Assembly (NCBI GenBank): GCA_013122435.1
Contig: WYDT01000006.1
Span: forward strand, 248,001-312,000
Reading direction: 5' to 3'
Length of the DNA stretch: 64,000 bases
Source of the DNA: Chloroflexi bacterium AL-N1
GTDB lineage: Bacteria > Chloroflexota > Chloroflexia > Chloroflexales > Roseiflexaceae
The position numbers were made by a program, and so were the translations under genes. The notes under the pieces were generated by a model that saw only the letters and a program-made list of their open reading frames with translations, ran no database searches and had not been told where the DNA came from. Shown here one piece after another: positions 55,314-64,000 of this stretch. Each line of letters opens with the position of its first letter. Within the stretch, counting starts at the first letter, position 1.

Positions 55314-56573
55314 TTAATCAGAGTCTACACCCGTATCGAATTCTTCTGATACATCAGGCTTTTCTTCTACATCCGCTTCGTCTTCTGGTGTACCACCTTC
55401 ACCAGGTTGGCGCATACTTAATCCAATACGTTTACGAACCGGATCGATACGAATGATCCGCACCTGAACTTGTGTTCCTTCTTGTACCACTTCTCGCGGA
55501 TGTTGTATGCGATCATCACCCATTTCAGATACGTGTATCAACCCCTCTATACCATCCTCTATACGTGCAAAGGCGCCAAATGAGGCAAGTTGTGTTACGG
55601 TTGCTTCGACCATTTGACCAAGTTGATACCGTTCACTTACTGTTAACCATGGTTCTTCTTGAGTTCGCTTGATCGAGAGGGCAATCCGTTTGCGATCATT
55701 ATCAATACCGAGCACCTGAACTTTCACATTTTCACCAGGCTGCAGAATTTCACTCGGGTGTTTGACTCTACTCCAAGAAATTTCGGAAAGGTGCACAAGA
55801 CCATCAGCACCACCAATATCAACAAAAGCACCAAAATCACATACCGAGGTCACGACGCCATTACGGACATCACCCTCATCAAGTGCAGAGAGCAACTCAC
55901 CTTTACGACCTTCACGCACCTCTTGGACTGCCTGACGCTCAGATAGGATCAGACGATTACGATTGCGGTTTATTTCTATGATTTTCAGTGGTAGATCGGT
56001 TCCGACCAGTTTGGCCATATCGCTCTGCTTCTGAGTCTCAGGCCCACGACTAATAATGCTCACCTGAGAGGCTGGAACAAAGCCACGAACACCATCTAAG
56101 TTAACTAACAGACCACCTTTATTGTAGTTAATAACCTTGGCATCTATAACTTCATTATTATCATGTACATGCTGGAGATGACGCCAGCTCTTTTCCTGGC
56201 GCGCTCGATCTATGGAGAGAATAGCTCGACCTTCACGTTCTTCGGATTGAATAACAAAGACAAGCAACGTATCACCAGATTTCAGTGCATCACGATCCTC
56301 TGGTGGAAGTGATTGCATCTCACGTACTGGCACTACACCTTCAGCTTTCGCTCCCACATTGACTAAGATCTCGTCATCGTAAATACGTATGATAGTCCCA
56401 TCAACTGTATCACCATACTGAAGATTACGATAATCGTGAGCAGGATCTTCAAGGAACTGCTCCATGAGTGCACGGTCTTCAGCATCTTCCATCAATTGGT
56501 GATTTTCTTCACTGCTACCATTTATGGCTGAAGAACTTTTATCATCGAGCATTACTCGGTCTGGCTGCTCCAT
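55314..56573 (-). CDS. rpsA: S1-domain RNA-binding protein (ribosomal protein S1-like)
   Basis: Protein of 419 residues with four S1 domains, starting near 48 (YGDTVDGTIIRIYDDEILVN), 137, 225 (EGDVRNGVVTSVCDFGAFVD) and 311 (GQMVEATVTQLASFGAFARI). The acidic N- and C-terminal tails (EDEADVEEKPDVSEEFDTG) are low-complexity. Length and domain number fit short bacterial S1 proteins, which help load mRNA on the 30S subunit. It has its own promoter and lies upstream of clpC. Confidence 0.88.
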   Translation of the reverse strand: MEQPDRVMLDDKSSSAINGSSEENHQLMEDAEDRALMEQFLEDPAHDYRNLQYGDTVDGTIIRIYDDEILVNVGAKAEGVVPVREMQSLPPEDRDALKSGDTLLVFVIQSEEREGRAILSIDRARQEKSWRHLQHVHDNNEVIDAKVINYNKGGLLVNLDGVRGFVPASQVSIISRGPETQKQSDMAKLVGTDLPLKIIEINRNRNRLILSERQAVQEVREGRKGELLSALDEGDVRNGVVTSVCDFGAFVDIGGADGLVHLSEISWSRVKHPSEILQPGENVKVQVLGIDNDRKRIALSIKRTQEEPWLTVSERYQLGQMVEATVTQLASFGAFARIEDGIEGLIHVSEMGDDRIQHPREVVQEGTQVQVRIIRIDPVRKRIGLSMRQPGEGGTPEDEADVEEKPDVSEEFDTGVDSD

Positions 56574-56642
56574 AGTATCTTTCCCAATATATCGGTGGAT
56601 AAGACAAAAGAAATACCCTGAAATATGGTATACATCGATTTT

Positions 56643-56671
56643 ATTATACGGCTTTCAAACACAAAACGCAA
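56643..56671 (-). promoter_or_regulatory. Candidate promoter of the S1-domain gene
   Basis: On the minus strand TTGCGT (56666-56671), a 17-base spacer and TATAAT (56643-56648), 70 bases before the ATG. Confidence 0.5.
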
Positions 56672-56782
56672 GAGAAACGGTCTACAATTCGCAAATCTCA
56701 GAACGATATGAACAAACAAAACACTTTCCGCACAAATCCTCTAACATCTCGTATTTGTAATATTGATACGTACAGAAATTGG

Positions 56783-56811
56783 TTGACGTTCTACTCCTCA
56801 TATGTTAAAAT
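56783..56811 (+). promoter_or_regulatory. Strong sigma70-type promoter
   Basis: TTGACG (56783-56788), 17-base spacer, TAAAAT (56806-56811). The next gene starts at 57049, so the leader would be about 230 bases. Confidence 0.65.
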
Positions 56812-57048
56812 GACAAAATGTGTAAATATGTGCTTAGACCCAATTATAAGGATATATTTGGTCATTTCTTTATTGTATACGAAGTGTAAAGAAATGATCT
56901 CCACTACGAAAAGTGGTAATATTAATTAGGACTATTGTTTTATTGTCAAACGTTTAAATTTAGTGTAAGTTTAATTCAAGAGTATCTTTAAGAACTAAGC
57001 TTTAGCTAGATGTTATGATTTTGATACACATATAGAATCAGGAGTAAG

Positions 57049-57672
57049 GTGTTTCGTTTGCGGGCCATTTTGCCAGTAGTGCTGTTAGCTAGTTGTAGTC
57101 GACCGTTGCCACTGCAGATACCAACCACTGCTGAAGGTACTCCCTCCTCTCAGCTAAGTGTGCAGACGCCAACTCAAACACTGCAACTTAGTCCAACATC
57201 TGTCAGCGACGTACAGGATGATAACGATAGTATGTCAGTCACACCGACAACAACAAATGAACCAACAGTGCTACCGTCAACACCTCTTCCCCTTGTTGTA
57301 GCTACGATTGTCCCACAAACTATTGAGCCTCAGACAAATGAACAGCGCTGGCGTGCACAACAGATACAACGTGAAGAATTCGAGCAACCTCAGAGCTATA
57401 TTGCAACTGCTCCAGTATCATTGATGTGGTTTGACCCTTTAACTGGTCAAAGTTTGGAAATAGGGCGTTTACTTGGAGAATTTACTGTTCAGGCTCAATT
57501 TCGTTATCGACCTAATGAAGTACCTGCGTTTGAAGTACCTTACACTATCAATCAAAATTTTGGACTAACTGCTATTTCTCCGGCTGTTGTTGAGCGGATG
57601 GCCTCGGCGGGGTATACGGAAACCGTTGAAGCATATGTATTACAGAGTGATGTGATACAGCCAGGGAATTGA
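57049..57672 (+). CDS. Lipoprotein-like protein of unknown function
   Basis: Product of 207 residues with a lipobox-like signal (VVLLASC, Cys16), a Thr/Pro/Ser-rich linker to about residue 100, and a small C-terminal domain with APVSLMWFDPLTGQSLEIGR and YTETVEAYVLQSD. I do not recognise the family. The GTG start at 57049 has AGGAG four bases upstream. It is followed after 84 bases by a membrane protein gene with its own ribosome binding site. Confidence 0.65.
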   Translation: MFRLRAILPVVLLASCSRPLPLQIPTTAEGTPSSQLSVQTPTQTLQLSPTSVSDVQDDNDSMSVTPTTTNEPTVLPSTPLPLVVATIVPQTIEPQTNEQRWRAQQIQREEFEQPQSYIATAPVSLMWFDPLTGQSLEIGRLLGEFTVQAQFRYRPNEVPAFEVPYTINQNFGLTAISPAVVERMASAGYTETVEAYVLQSDVIQPGN

Positions 57673-57756
57673 TTATGTCAAAATCACAAATAATACGAAC
57701 AGATATCCCTCAAATAGTAACTTAGAGGTGCATCTCTGTTAAAGGAGTACATTACT

Positions 57757-58734
57757 TTGGGTAGTCGCTATTTAGATATGGTTCGGGGGCAACGCCGACG
57801 GGGTAGTGGCTTTCAATTCACCTCTAAAATGTTGCTTACTATTCTTGCATTTATTGCGATGGGATGTTCTGCCATCTACTGGTGGGGGGTACAATCACAT
57901 CTTACTGGTAACTTAGCCGTCGCTATTGCATACACCTTCATTCTGGTTCTTGCACCTCCCGCATTGACATCTTTTCTGATTCCCTGGTCGCCAGGGGGTA
58001 TGCTCTTACAGAAGATCAATGCACGTACATGGGGGTATATGGCAGTGGTGGCCTGTGCATTGTTCCTCGTATATTATTCATTCCAATTGCAATGGAGTTG
58101 GTGGATGACAGAAGAGGTAGTAGTGGGGAGTAACCTGGTTTACCATCAAGTCCTGGTAGGCATCATAGGTTTCATTGCCATACCCGCACTCCTATGGACT
58201 CCCGTCACCTCTGAAGAACTCGTCGAACAGGTACGACAGGCGCATCTTGTAAAACGTTATGAGTTACAGACACAAGCAGATATAGCGATTCTACGTGCTA
58301 CTTTGTTACGTGCACAAGAGAAAGCCCTGCTTGGTTTTGCGAATCTCACCGTTGAGGAGCGTGAAGAATTAGCCGGTGTTATGCGAGGCCTCGTCTCCGG
58401 CATTGATCGAACGCTTGCTGAAATTGGACAAAGTGTGAAGACTATTAGTGGTGCAACTGTACCATTTGGTTCACTCGAAGATAACGACGACATCCGTGAT
58501 GTCCTGGATTATATTGGTGAAAGTCTTGTGGAGACAACTTTGTCTGAAGATCGTGACATGAGTCAACAGGAAATGATGTTGGAAGCCCCTAATGCTGAAA
58601 ACCAGTATTACGCAGATCGACCTGTGACACAGCGTCGCCGTCCAGCCACACATAACGACCAAGAGTTATCAATTTACGAGCGGCCACTCGCACAAACACG
58701 CCGTTTTCGTCAAGAAGATGATTTTGGGGTGTGA
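57757..58734 (+). CDS. Membrane protein with C-terminal charged domain (unknown)
   Basis: Protein of 325 residues with about four hydrophobic helices in the first 145 residues, followed by a soluble helical segment (VRQAHLVKRYELQTQADIAI) that ends in acidic, Arg-rich low complexity (RDMSQQEMMLEAPNAENQ, QRRRPATHNDQELS). No family is recognised. The start is the TTG at 57757, nine bases after AAGGAG; the ATG seven codons later has no such site. Confidence 0.7.
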   Translation: MGSRYLDMVRGQRRRGSGFQFTSKMLLTILAFIAMGCSAIYWWGVQSHLTGNLAVAIAYTFILVLAPPALTSFLIPWSPGGMLLQKINARTWGYMAVVACALFLVYYSFQLQWSWWMTEEVVVGSNLVYHQVLVGIIGFIAIPALLWTPVTSEELVEQVRQAHLVKRYELQTQADIAILRATLLRAQEKALLGFANLTVEEREELAGVMRGLVSGIDRTLAEIGQSVKTISGATVPFGSLEDNDDIRDVLDYIGESLVETTLSEDRDMSQQEMMLEAPNAENQYYADRPVTQRRRPATHNDQELSIYERPLAQTRRFRQEDDFGV

Positions 58735-58782
58735 TTGGCATATACACCCACATTGTATTCTCAGATATGTTATATTGTAACA

Positions 58783-58810
58783 CTTGACGCACGATCAATC
58801 GTGCGTCAAG
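58783..58810 (+). terminator. Rho-independent terminator before nadD
   Basis: CTTGACGCACGAT (58783-58795) and ATCGTGCGTCAAG (58798-58810) are perfect complements with a two-base loop, followed by CTGTTTT, 49 bases after the previous stop. Confidence 0.85.
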
Positions 58811-58855
58811 CTGTTTTAACTAATAATTTTAGACGAACAAACCATTAATCGGAAC

Positions 58856-59467
58856 ATGAAACGACGTATTGGTATTTTGGGGGGGACTTTCGACCCTATA
58901 CATTATGGTCATCTTGCGATTGCGGAAGAAGCACGTGTAGCATTACAACTGAGCCGCGTTCTTTTTATACCAGCGGCACAACAACCACTTAAGCAATACC
59001 AACCTATGGCTACAGCTAAAGATCGGTTAGCTATGGTGCAACGCGCTTGCCAGGACAATCCTGCCTTTGAACCATCAGCTATTGAAGTGAGCCGTTCTGG
59101 TGTATCATACACAGTCACAACAATTGAGCTATTACATGAACAAGAATCACAGGAATTATATTTTATTATTGGTACTGATGCATTAGCCGATATGGCGCGC
59201 TGGTATAACGTAGCAAGGCTGCTTGACTTAACAAAAATAGTGGGCATAAAACGACCTGGCACAGATACCTCTGCTGAACAATTTACCGAGACACTACCCC
59301 AATTGAATACACAACTAACCTTACTTGAAGGACCTGGTATGACTTTATCGAGTAGCGAACTACGAAAACGTCTTGCTCAGGGACAACCGATCCGATATCT
59401 CACACCGGATACAGTCATTTCATACATTGAGACCCAGAAGCTGTATAACACAGTAGTACGCCAATAA
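58856..59467 (+). CDS. nadD: Nicotinate-nucleotide adenylyltransferase
   Basis: NAD biosynthesis enzyme converting nicotinate mononucleotide and ATP to deamido-NAD, 203 residues. It has the nucleotidylyltransferase start GILGGTFDPIHYGHLAIAEE with the HYGH variant of the HxGH motif, and the closing SSSELRKRLAQGQPIRYL motif. Both family signatures are intact. rsmG follows after 41 bases, so the two are probably cotranscribed. Confidence 0.95.
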   Translation: MKRRIGILGGTFDPIHYGHLAIAEEARVALQLSRVLFIPAAQQPLKQYQPMATAKDRLAMVQRACQDNPAFEPSAIEVSRSGVSYTVTTIELLHEQESQELYFIIGTDALADMARWYNVARLLDLTKIVGIKRPGTDTSAEQFTETLPQLNTQLTLLEGPGMTLSSSELRKRLAQGQPIRYLTPDTVISYIETQKLYNTVVRQ

Positions 59468-59508
59468 CACTATTAACAAGAGGCAGCATTTTCAACCACT
59501 GCAATACT

Positions 59509-60213
59509 ATGATAAACATGTTGAACGATACAACCACTTCCTGGGGAATTCCATTACATCAATCACAACTTGATCAATTTCAGCTCTATGCCGATGAACT
59601 ATGTCGCTGGAACGAGCGCATGAATTTAACAGCCATCGTAAACAAAGATGAGATTGTGACACACCACTTCTTAGATTCCCTGTCCTGCGCGCTCTGTTGG
59701 TATGACGTTCCACAATCGCTCATTGATATTGGTACTGGAGCAGGACTCCCAGGGCTTCCACTGAAACTTGCATATCCTGGTATACAATTAACGCTCGTTG
59801 AAAGTATCGAAAAAAAAATCACCTTCTTACGACATATGGTTGATACACTAGAGTTGGAAGATGTCGTTATTGTCCCAGAACGTGCCGAGGCATTGGGCCA
59901 ATCACCAACACATCGTGAACAATATGATGTGGCAATAGCACGGGCAGTTGCCGATTTGCGCGTGATTGCAGAGTACTGTCTACCATTATGTCGTGTGGGT
60001 GGACAATTTTTGGCATTAAAAGGCCAACAGGCACATGAAGAAACAAAACAAGCCGAACCAGCGATCCGACAACTTGGCGGCAATCTTACATCCATCACGA
60101 AAGTACCGCTTCCAAACATTAACGACCACAACATCGTAATCATTAGCAAGGCAAATCCAACACTAGCACGTTATCCACGAGCCATTGGCGTTCCCAATCG
60201 ACGCCCCCTTTGA
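59509..60213 (+). CDS. rsmG: 16S rRNA (guanine-N7) methyltransferase
   Basis: Methylates G527 of 16S rRNA using S-adenosylmethionine, 234 residues. The Rossmann core is visible in LIDIGTGAGLPGLPLKLAYP near 76-95, with the characteristic MNLTAIVNKDEIVTHHFLDS region before it and AIARAVADLRVIAEYCLPL after it. The start is uncertain (59509 or 59518). A weak hairpin at 60230-60256 may end the operon. Confidence 0.95.
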   Translation: MINMLNDTTTSWGIPLHQSQLDQFQLYADELCRWNERMNLTAIVNKDEIVTHHFLDSLSCALCWYDVPQSLIDIGTGAGLPGLPLKLAYPGIQLTLVESIEKKITFLRHMVDTLELEDVVIVPERAEALGQSPTHREQYDVAIARAVADLRVIAEYCLPLCRVGGQFLALKGQQAHEETKQAEPAIRQLGGNLTSITKVPLPNINDHNIVIISKANPTLARYPRAIGVPNRRPL

Positions 60214-60229
60214 GAATCAATACGATATC

Positions 60230-60256
60230 CGTGTAACCTTTTTGTCGGTTATCACG
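60230..60256 (+). terminator. Weak hairpin after rsmG
   Basis: CGTGTAACC (60230-60238) and GGTTATCACG (60247-60256) pair with one bulge. The loop is T-rich. Confidence 0.3.
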
Positions 60257-60264
60257 TACATATG

Positions 60265-60294
60265 TTGAATAATAGATGTGCTTCGTGCTAGAAT
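60265..60294 (+). promoter_or_regulatory. Promoter of the pspA-like gene
   Basis: TTGAAT (60265-60270), 18-base spacer, TAGAAT (60289-60294) preceded by TGC, an extended -10 feature. Confidence 0.6.
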
Positions 60295-60393
60295 AGCCAG
60301 ACGGCAAATGTATGCCAGATCAAACACGTTGCATGTTCCGATATCAAAAGCCCATCATTAATAGTGTATTTTTCACTGTACAAGGAGAATGGT

Positions 60394-61059
60394 ATGACCA
60401 CTCTTTTCAGCCGTGTCCGTGATCTGTTAAGTTCAAATGTCCACTCCATGCTTGATCGCGCAGAAGAGCCTGAGAAAATGGCCGATGAGTATCTTCGTCA
60501 ACTCAACAATGAGTTGTTTGAAGCAAAAACAAATGTCGCTGCTGCAATGGCAGATGCGACCAAACTTAATACGCGTGAAGCACAATACATGGCCGAAGCA
60601 GAAGAGTGGGAACGTAAAGCAGAAGCAGCTCTTCGTGCAGGGAATGAGGAATTAGCAAAAGCCGCCCTGTCCCGCAAAGTGCAGGCAGCGAAACTAGCTG
60701 AACAGTATATCAAACAATCAGATGAGCAAGAGCAACAAGTTGAGTTGTTAGAAAATGCTCTGGTTCAGTTGGAAACACGTATTGCCGAGACAAAAGCCAA
60801 GAAAGAGTTGATTATTGCCAAAAAGAACCGTGCACAAACACAGGAGGCGATTCATCGAACTGCACGTGGACTTGGCAATATTTCGGCACTTGACAAACTT
60901 GATCAACTTGAAGAAAAAGTTGATGACCGTTTAGCACAGGCAGATGCCATGACACAGTTAGAGGCTGGTACGTTAGAGAATAAATTCCGTAATCTTGAGC
61001 GCGACATGGATGTCGACTCTGAGCTAGCTGAACTGAAACGAAAGCTGGGACAAGAATAA
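60394..61059 (+). CDS. pspA: PspA/IM30 family membrane-stress protein
   Basis: Coiled-coil protein of 221 residues of the ESCRT-III-related PspA/IM30/Vipp1 superfamily that binds and stabilises the membrane. The N-terminus (TTLFSRVRDLLSSNVHSMLDRAEEPEKM) matches the amphipathic helix and start of the family, and the rest is almost entirely charged helix, including QYIKQSDEQEQQVELLENAL. The start at 60394 has AAGGAG six bases upstream. A clear promoter lies about 100 bases before it and a terminator follows. Confidence 0.93.
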   Translation: MTTLFSRVRDLLSSNVHSMLDRAEEPEKMADEYLRQLNNELFEAKTNVAAAMADATKLNTREAQYMAEAEEWERKAEAALRAGNEELAKAALSRKVQAAKLAEQYIKQSDEQEQQVELLENALVQLETRIAETKAKKELIIAKKNRAQTQEAIHRTARGLGNISALDKLDQLEEKVDDRLAQADAMTQLEAGTLENKFRNLERDMDVDSELAELKRKLGQE

Positions 61060-61094
61060 CCAGGAATTGTTACTACTTCTTAGTAGCATAGCAA

Positions 61095-61130
61095 AAACCG
61101 CGAGTCCTGTACATCACAGTCTCGCGGTTT
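61095..61130. terminator. Bidirectional terminator between pspA and glgP
   Basis: AAACCGCGAG (61095-61104) and CTCGCGGTTT (61121-61130) form a perfect 10-base stem with a 16-base loop. T-rich sequence follows on both strands. Confidence 0.85.
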
Positions 61131-61149
61131 GTTTGTGTGAAGGTTATGC

Positions 61150-63291
61150 TTAGTCTGTAGTGGATACACCCATTGCAGGAACGTACAGAGATGTTACATA
61201 GTCTTTTACCATCCGACGAGTGCTGAATACCGGGGCAACAGTGACAATCGCCTCTTTCATATAGGCAACCCAATCCTGTGATATACCATCAGCATCCTGA
61301 TTATAGAACGCTGGCACCACCTCATTCTCAAGCACATGATATAAATGCTGTGAGTCATACCAGTCTTGCTCATCGTAGTTGGTGAATTCACGTTCTTCAC
61401 CAATTACCCAACCATTACGGCCATTGTAAGCTTCGGGCCACCATCCATCCAGAATACTCAAGTTAGGACTGCCATTCAGACTGGCCTTCTGACCACTTGT
61501 ACCACTGGCTTCATTAGGTCGACGTGGATTATTAAGCCAAAGATCAACACCTTGCACCAATTCACGTCCAATGTACATATCATATTCTTCAAGGAAAATG
61601 ATCTTTCCAATAAAACCAGTCTGTTGTGAAAGCTGATACACCTGCTGAATAAATAGTTTCCCTGGTTCATCAGCGGGGTGTGCTTTCCCAGCAAAGACAA
61701 ACTGAACTGGTCGATCAGGATTATTCAGAATTGCCTTCAGTCGATCGGAATCTTTGAACAACAAGGTAGCACGTTTATAGGTAGCAAACCGACGAGCAAA
61801 GCCGATAGTAAGGGCATTTTCGTCAAGGGTGACTACACCACTGGTTTCCATTCCCAACCGCATAAGACGTCCACGCAGACGTGTCTGAGCAGATGCCACC
61901 AGCCGCCGTTTACTTTGGAGATGCGTCTCCCACAGCATTGCATCGGGGATTTCGTGGATCTTCTGCCAAAGATTCGTATTATCAATATGTCTCTCCCAAT
62001 CATGTCCAAGATAAGCATCATACAAACGACGCATCTCAGGAGCAATCCACGTAAATGTATGGATACCATTTGTGATAGAGGCTATCGGGACCTCGTCCTG
62101 ACTCTTTTCTGGATATAGCCACTGCCACATACCTCGCGCCACAGAACCGTGCAGTTTACTCACACCATTATGCCGGTCTGAAAATTTCAAAGCCAACACG
62201 GTCATAGCAAAAGTTGGACCCCAACTTTGTTGCTGCAAAGCCAGATTCATGAATTCATCACGACTGATACCTAAGTTCGGCCAGTATTGCCAAAAGTATT
62301 TTTCGATCATTTGAACGGGAAACGCATCATTTCCAGCAGGAACAGGAGTATGGGTAGTAAATACCGAGTGTGTGCGTACCTTTTCGGCAGCATCGGCAAA
62401 ACTCATACCACCTTGGACTAACTCACGTGCAAGTTCAAGTACCAGAAAAGCAGAATGCCCTTCGTTCATGTGCCATACTGTCGGATTCATGCTTAGTTGA
62501 CGCAATGCCCGCACACCACCGATACCTAACACAATTTCCTGTGCCACTCGCATCTCTTGATTGCCACCATACAGTCGTGCTGATAATTCACGATCCTGTG
62601 GGCTGTTAGGATGAATATCCGTATCCATTAACAACAAAGAAACACGCCCAACCTGAATACGGTAAACCTTTGCATAAATAGTACGGCCAGGCAGTTCAAC
62701 CTCGACCACAACCTCACAACCATCTGATGTCAGCGCCGGAGCAGCAGCAATATCGGCAAAGTTCAGTTTATTATAGATGGCTTCTTGCCACCCACTGGGA
62801 TCTAATCGTTGACGAAAATACCCCTGTGGATAGATGAAACCAACCGCCACAAACGGCAACCCTAAGTCGCTGGCTTCCTTGACATGATCACCTGCTAACA
62901 CACCCAAACCTCCCGAATAGATCGGCAAAGATTCATGGATGCCAAACTCTGCTGAGAAATAGGCAATCATTTCCCCACCAACCTTAGGATATGTCTGTGC
63001 AAACCAAGTATCAGTCGCATTTAGGTACTGATCAAAACTACTGAGTACTTGGTCATACTGATCCAAATATTCCTGGTTGGAAAGCACCGCTTCTAATCGC
63101 TGTTGACGAACATCACGTAAAAAATTCACCGGGTTATGATAGTCCTGTTCCCAAAGATCTGGATCTATCTGACGATACAAATCCTGAGCTTCACTATGCC
63201 AGCTCCACCACAGGTTGTAGGCGAGTTCACGCAGTCGAGCAATCCGTTTCGGGATGGGGGTAAATAGCAGATCCGTACTTATCAAACTCAC
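61150..63291 (-). CDS. glgP: Alpha-glucan (glycogen) phosphorylase, short form
   Basis: PLP-dependent enzyme releasing glucose-1-phosphate from glycogen or maltodextrin, 713 residues, matching the short bacterial/Thermus-type class. Motifs include YFSAEFGIHESLPIYSGGLG, GVGFIYPQGYFRQ-like FVAVGFIYPQGYF, HMNEGHSAFL and the PLP lysine K602 in GTSGQKASLNG. The usual residue before that lysine is methionine; here it is glutamine. The GTG at 63291 is chosen because AGAGAGG lies eight bases upstream; longer frames lack a ribosome binding site. It converges with pspA. Confidence 0.94.
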   Translation of the reverse strand: MSLISTDLLFTPIPKRIARLRELAYNLWWSWHSEAQDLYRQIDPDLWEQDYHNPVNFLRDVRQQRLEAVLSNQEYLDQYDQVLSSFDQYLNATDTWFAQTYPKVGGEMIAYFSAEFGIHESLPIYSGGLGVLAGDHVKEASDLGLPFVAVGFIYPQGYFRQRLDPSGWQEAIYNKLNFADIAAAPALTSDGCEVVVEVELPGRTIYAKVYRIQVGRVSLLLMDTDIHPNSPQDRELSARLYGGNQEMRVAQEIVLGIGGVRALRQLSMNPTVWHMNEGHSAFLVLELARELVQGGMSFADAAEKVRTHSVFTTHTPVPAGNDAFPVQMIEKYFWQYWPNLGISRDEFMNLALQQQSWGPTFAMTVLALKFSDRHNGVSKLHGSVARGMWQWLYPEKSQDEVPIASITNGIHTFTWIAPEMRRLYDAYLGHDWERHIDNTNLWQKIHEIPDAMLWETHLQSKRRLVASAQTRLRGRLMRLGMETSGVVTLDENALTIGFARRFATYKRATLLFKDSDRLKAILNNPDRPVQFVFAGKAHPADEPGKLFIQQVYQLSQQTGFIGKIIFLEEYDMYIGRELVQGVDLWLNNPRRPNEASGTSGQKASLNGSPNLSILDGWWPEAYNGRNGWVIGEEREFTNYDEQDWYDSQHLYHVLENEVVPAFYNQDADGISQDWVAYMKEAIVTVAPVFSTRRMVKDYVTSLYVPAMGVSTTD

Positions 63292-63502
63292 GTATTTAAC
63301 CTCTCTGTACAAGATGAAATTAATGAGAATTTCTATCGGGTATTACTAACGATGAAAACACATAAGTTATGGTGGTCAGCAATGCCGATTACACCTTTGT
63401 TTTCTTCTGTGGCATATTTGACTAAATTTCGGTCCATTTAGATACAGCATTGTACCAGAGAAATGTTATCTGTCCAACCCAACCACACCATATGCTGTAT
63501 GG

Positions 63503-63508
63503 TATAAT
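63503..63508 (+). promoter_or_regulatory. Extended -10 element before the 63557 gene
   Basis: TGGTATAAT (TATAAT 63503-63508) lies about 50 bases before the ATG; AAGGAAC precedes the start codon. Confidence 0.5.
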
Positions 63509-63556
63509 AAAAAGGCTAATATCTAATAAATCTGTTTATATTAAGGAACGTTTTAG

Positions 63557-63907
63557 ATGCAAGATTTGTCAACACTATCAACATCATCAGATACACTTGG
63601 TGCACCGTTATCATCCGCACCTGAGAGCCAGAACGAGGCACGACAACGTCTCGCACACACATTCCGTCCCGGGGAACTTGTCTGGTTAGTGCGAGAACAC
63701 TATGATGCCCATTCACTGGCCTGGGATACAGATATCTTACGACAGGGTGCAGAAGGCCGTTGGATGATTCAACGCTATCGGTTTGATGTGCAAGCAGAGG
63801 TCCTCTATTTCCTAGGGGAAAGCTCACTCAATGATGAAGAATTCCGTAAAGCACGCCAAACAAGTGATACCTTCCCAAAGAATCCGCCAGCAGCTACCAC
63901 ATCATAA
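63557..63907 (+). CDS. Small protein of unknown function
   Basis: Product of 116 residues. The first 30 residues are Ser/Thr-rich and probably disordered, followed by FRPGELVWLVREHYDAHSLA and a beta-rich stretch (GRWMIQRYRFDVQAEVLYFL). I do not recognise the family. It has a promoter and a ribosome binding site and is divergent from glgP. Confidence 0.6.
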   Translation: MQDLSTLSTSSDTLGAPLSSAPESQNEARQRLAHTFRPGELVWLVREHYDAHSLAWDTDILRQGAEGRWMIQRYRFDVQAEVLYFLGESSLNDEEFRKARQTSDTFPKNPPAATTS

Positions 63908-63976
63908 TATAATCCTCTGTATGACAGAATATCCTCAAAGCAAATATATAGATACTGCCTTTTACAGGAGACATCC

Positions 63977-64000
63977 ATGGCTGAATCCCAACCTCAACAT
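63977..64000 (+). CDS. Start of a gene cut by the window edge
   Basis: ATG 63977 follows CAGGAG by seven bases and opens MAESQPQH, running off the end. The product cannot be named. Confidence 0.5.

Larger units (their letters stand above)
56574..57048. other. AT-rich intergenic between divergent genes, with promoters
   Basis: These 475 bases contain the S1 promoter (minus) and a strong plus-strand promoter at 56783-56811. The rest is AT-rich with no gene or RNA recognised. Confidence 0.5.

Noticed and set aside
56708-56929. Open frame in the 56.6-57.0 kb gap as a gene
   Set aside because: No ribosome binding site, it overlaps a strong promoter, and the composition is that of the AT-rich gap.
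58856-58900. Seven-base G run at the start of nadD as a phase-variation tract
   Set aside because: It encodes the conserved G-G-T of the catalytic motif in an essential gene; codon choice explains it.

Overview
The window is a gene-dense bacterial chromosome segment of middling GC with long AT-rich gaps. Gene content points to Chloroflexota (class not resolvable by eye). The evidence is a monoderm-style Tad/Flp pilus locus with no secretin, a DUF6754-type membrane protein beside a MutL-like ASKHA ATPase, a compact alpha-glucan phosphorylase, and large secreted proteins ending in a [YF]LP..xR-type C-terminus. No rRNA, tRNA, CRISPR array, phage or insertion sequence was seen. Most genes have a clear AGGAG-type ribosome binding site, and several start codons were moved to match it.

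Layout. 1-6.4 kb: rarA (C-terminus cut by the window edge) divergent from bioY, a GlsB/YeaQ-type membrane protein, then a plus-strand run of a histone-deacetylase-family amidohydrolase, a small membrane protein, thymidine kinase, a SpoIIM-family membrane protein and a cupin. 6.4-8.8 kb (minus): a GT-C-like membrane protein carrying a ten-base homopolymer and a DUF192 protein. 8.8-27.6 kb (minus): the Tad pilus locus. Its machine genes are cpaB, tadZ, tadA, tadB and tadC. Its surface module (tadE1, tadE2, a TadG-like vWA protein, and a secreted six-motif kelch protein) is present twice in tandem, about 6.5 kb apart. In the upstream copy tadE1 has decayed to a pseudogene while its promoter and leader survive.

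28-41.9 kb (plus): topA, a secreted subtilase with a PA domain, comEA, pyruvate kinase, a zinc-type dehydrogenase, a DUF2330-like membrane protein, a secreted GH-A-like glycoside hydrolase and a membrane-anchored cyclophilin. 41.9-49.2 kb (minus): five tightly packed genes (MutL-like ATPase, three multi-helix or anchored proteins, DUF6754-like protein), one of them a ~990-residue acidic protein with 17 P-x-W-L motifs. I consider this the best candidate for an undescribed envelope-associated system. 49.2-56.6 kb (minus): a small ORF, dtd, a PIN/TRAM protein, radA, clpC and an S1-domain protein. 57.0-61.1 kb (plus): a lipoprotein-like protein, a membrane protein, nadD, rsmG and a PspA-family protein. 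61.1-63.3 kb (minus): glgP, convergent with pspA across a bidirectional terminator. The window ends in a small plus-strand ORF and the first codons of another gene.

Two themes are worth attention. One is cell-surface structure: the duplicated pilus module with calcium-loop pseudopilins, vWA and kelch proteins, plus a shared C-terminal tag on secreted proteins. The other is an unstudied membrane complex built around the tryptophan-leucine repeat protein.
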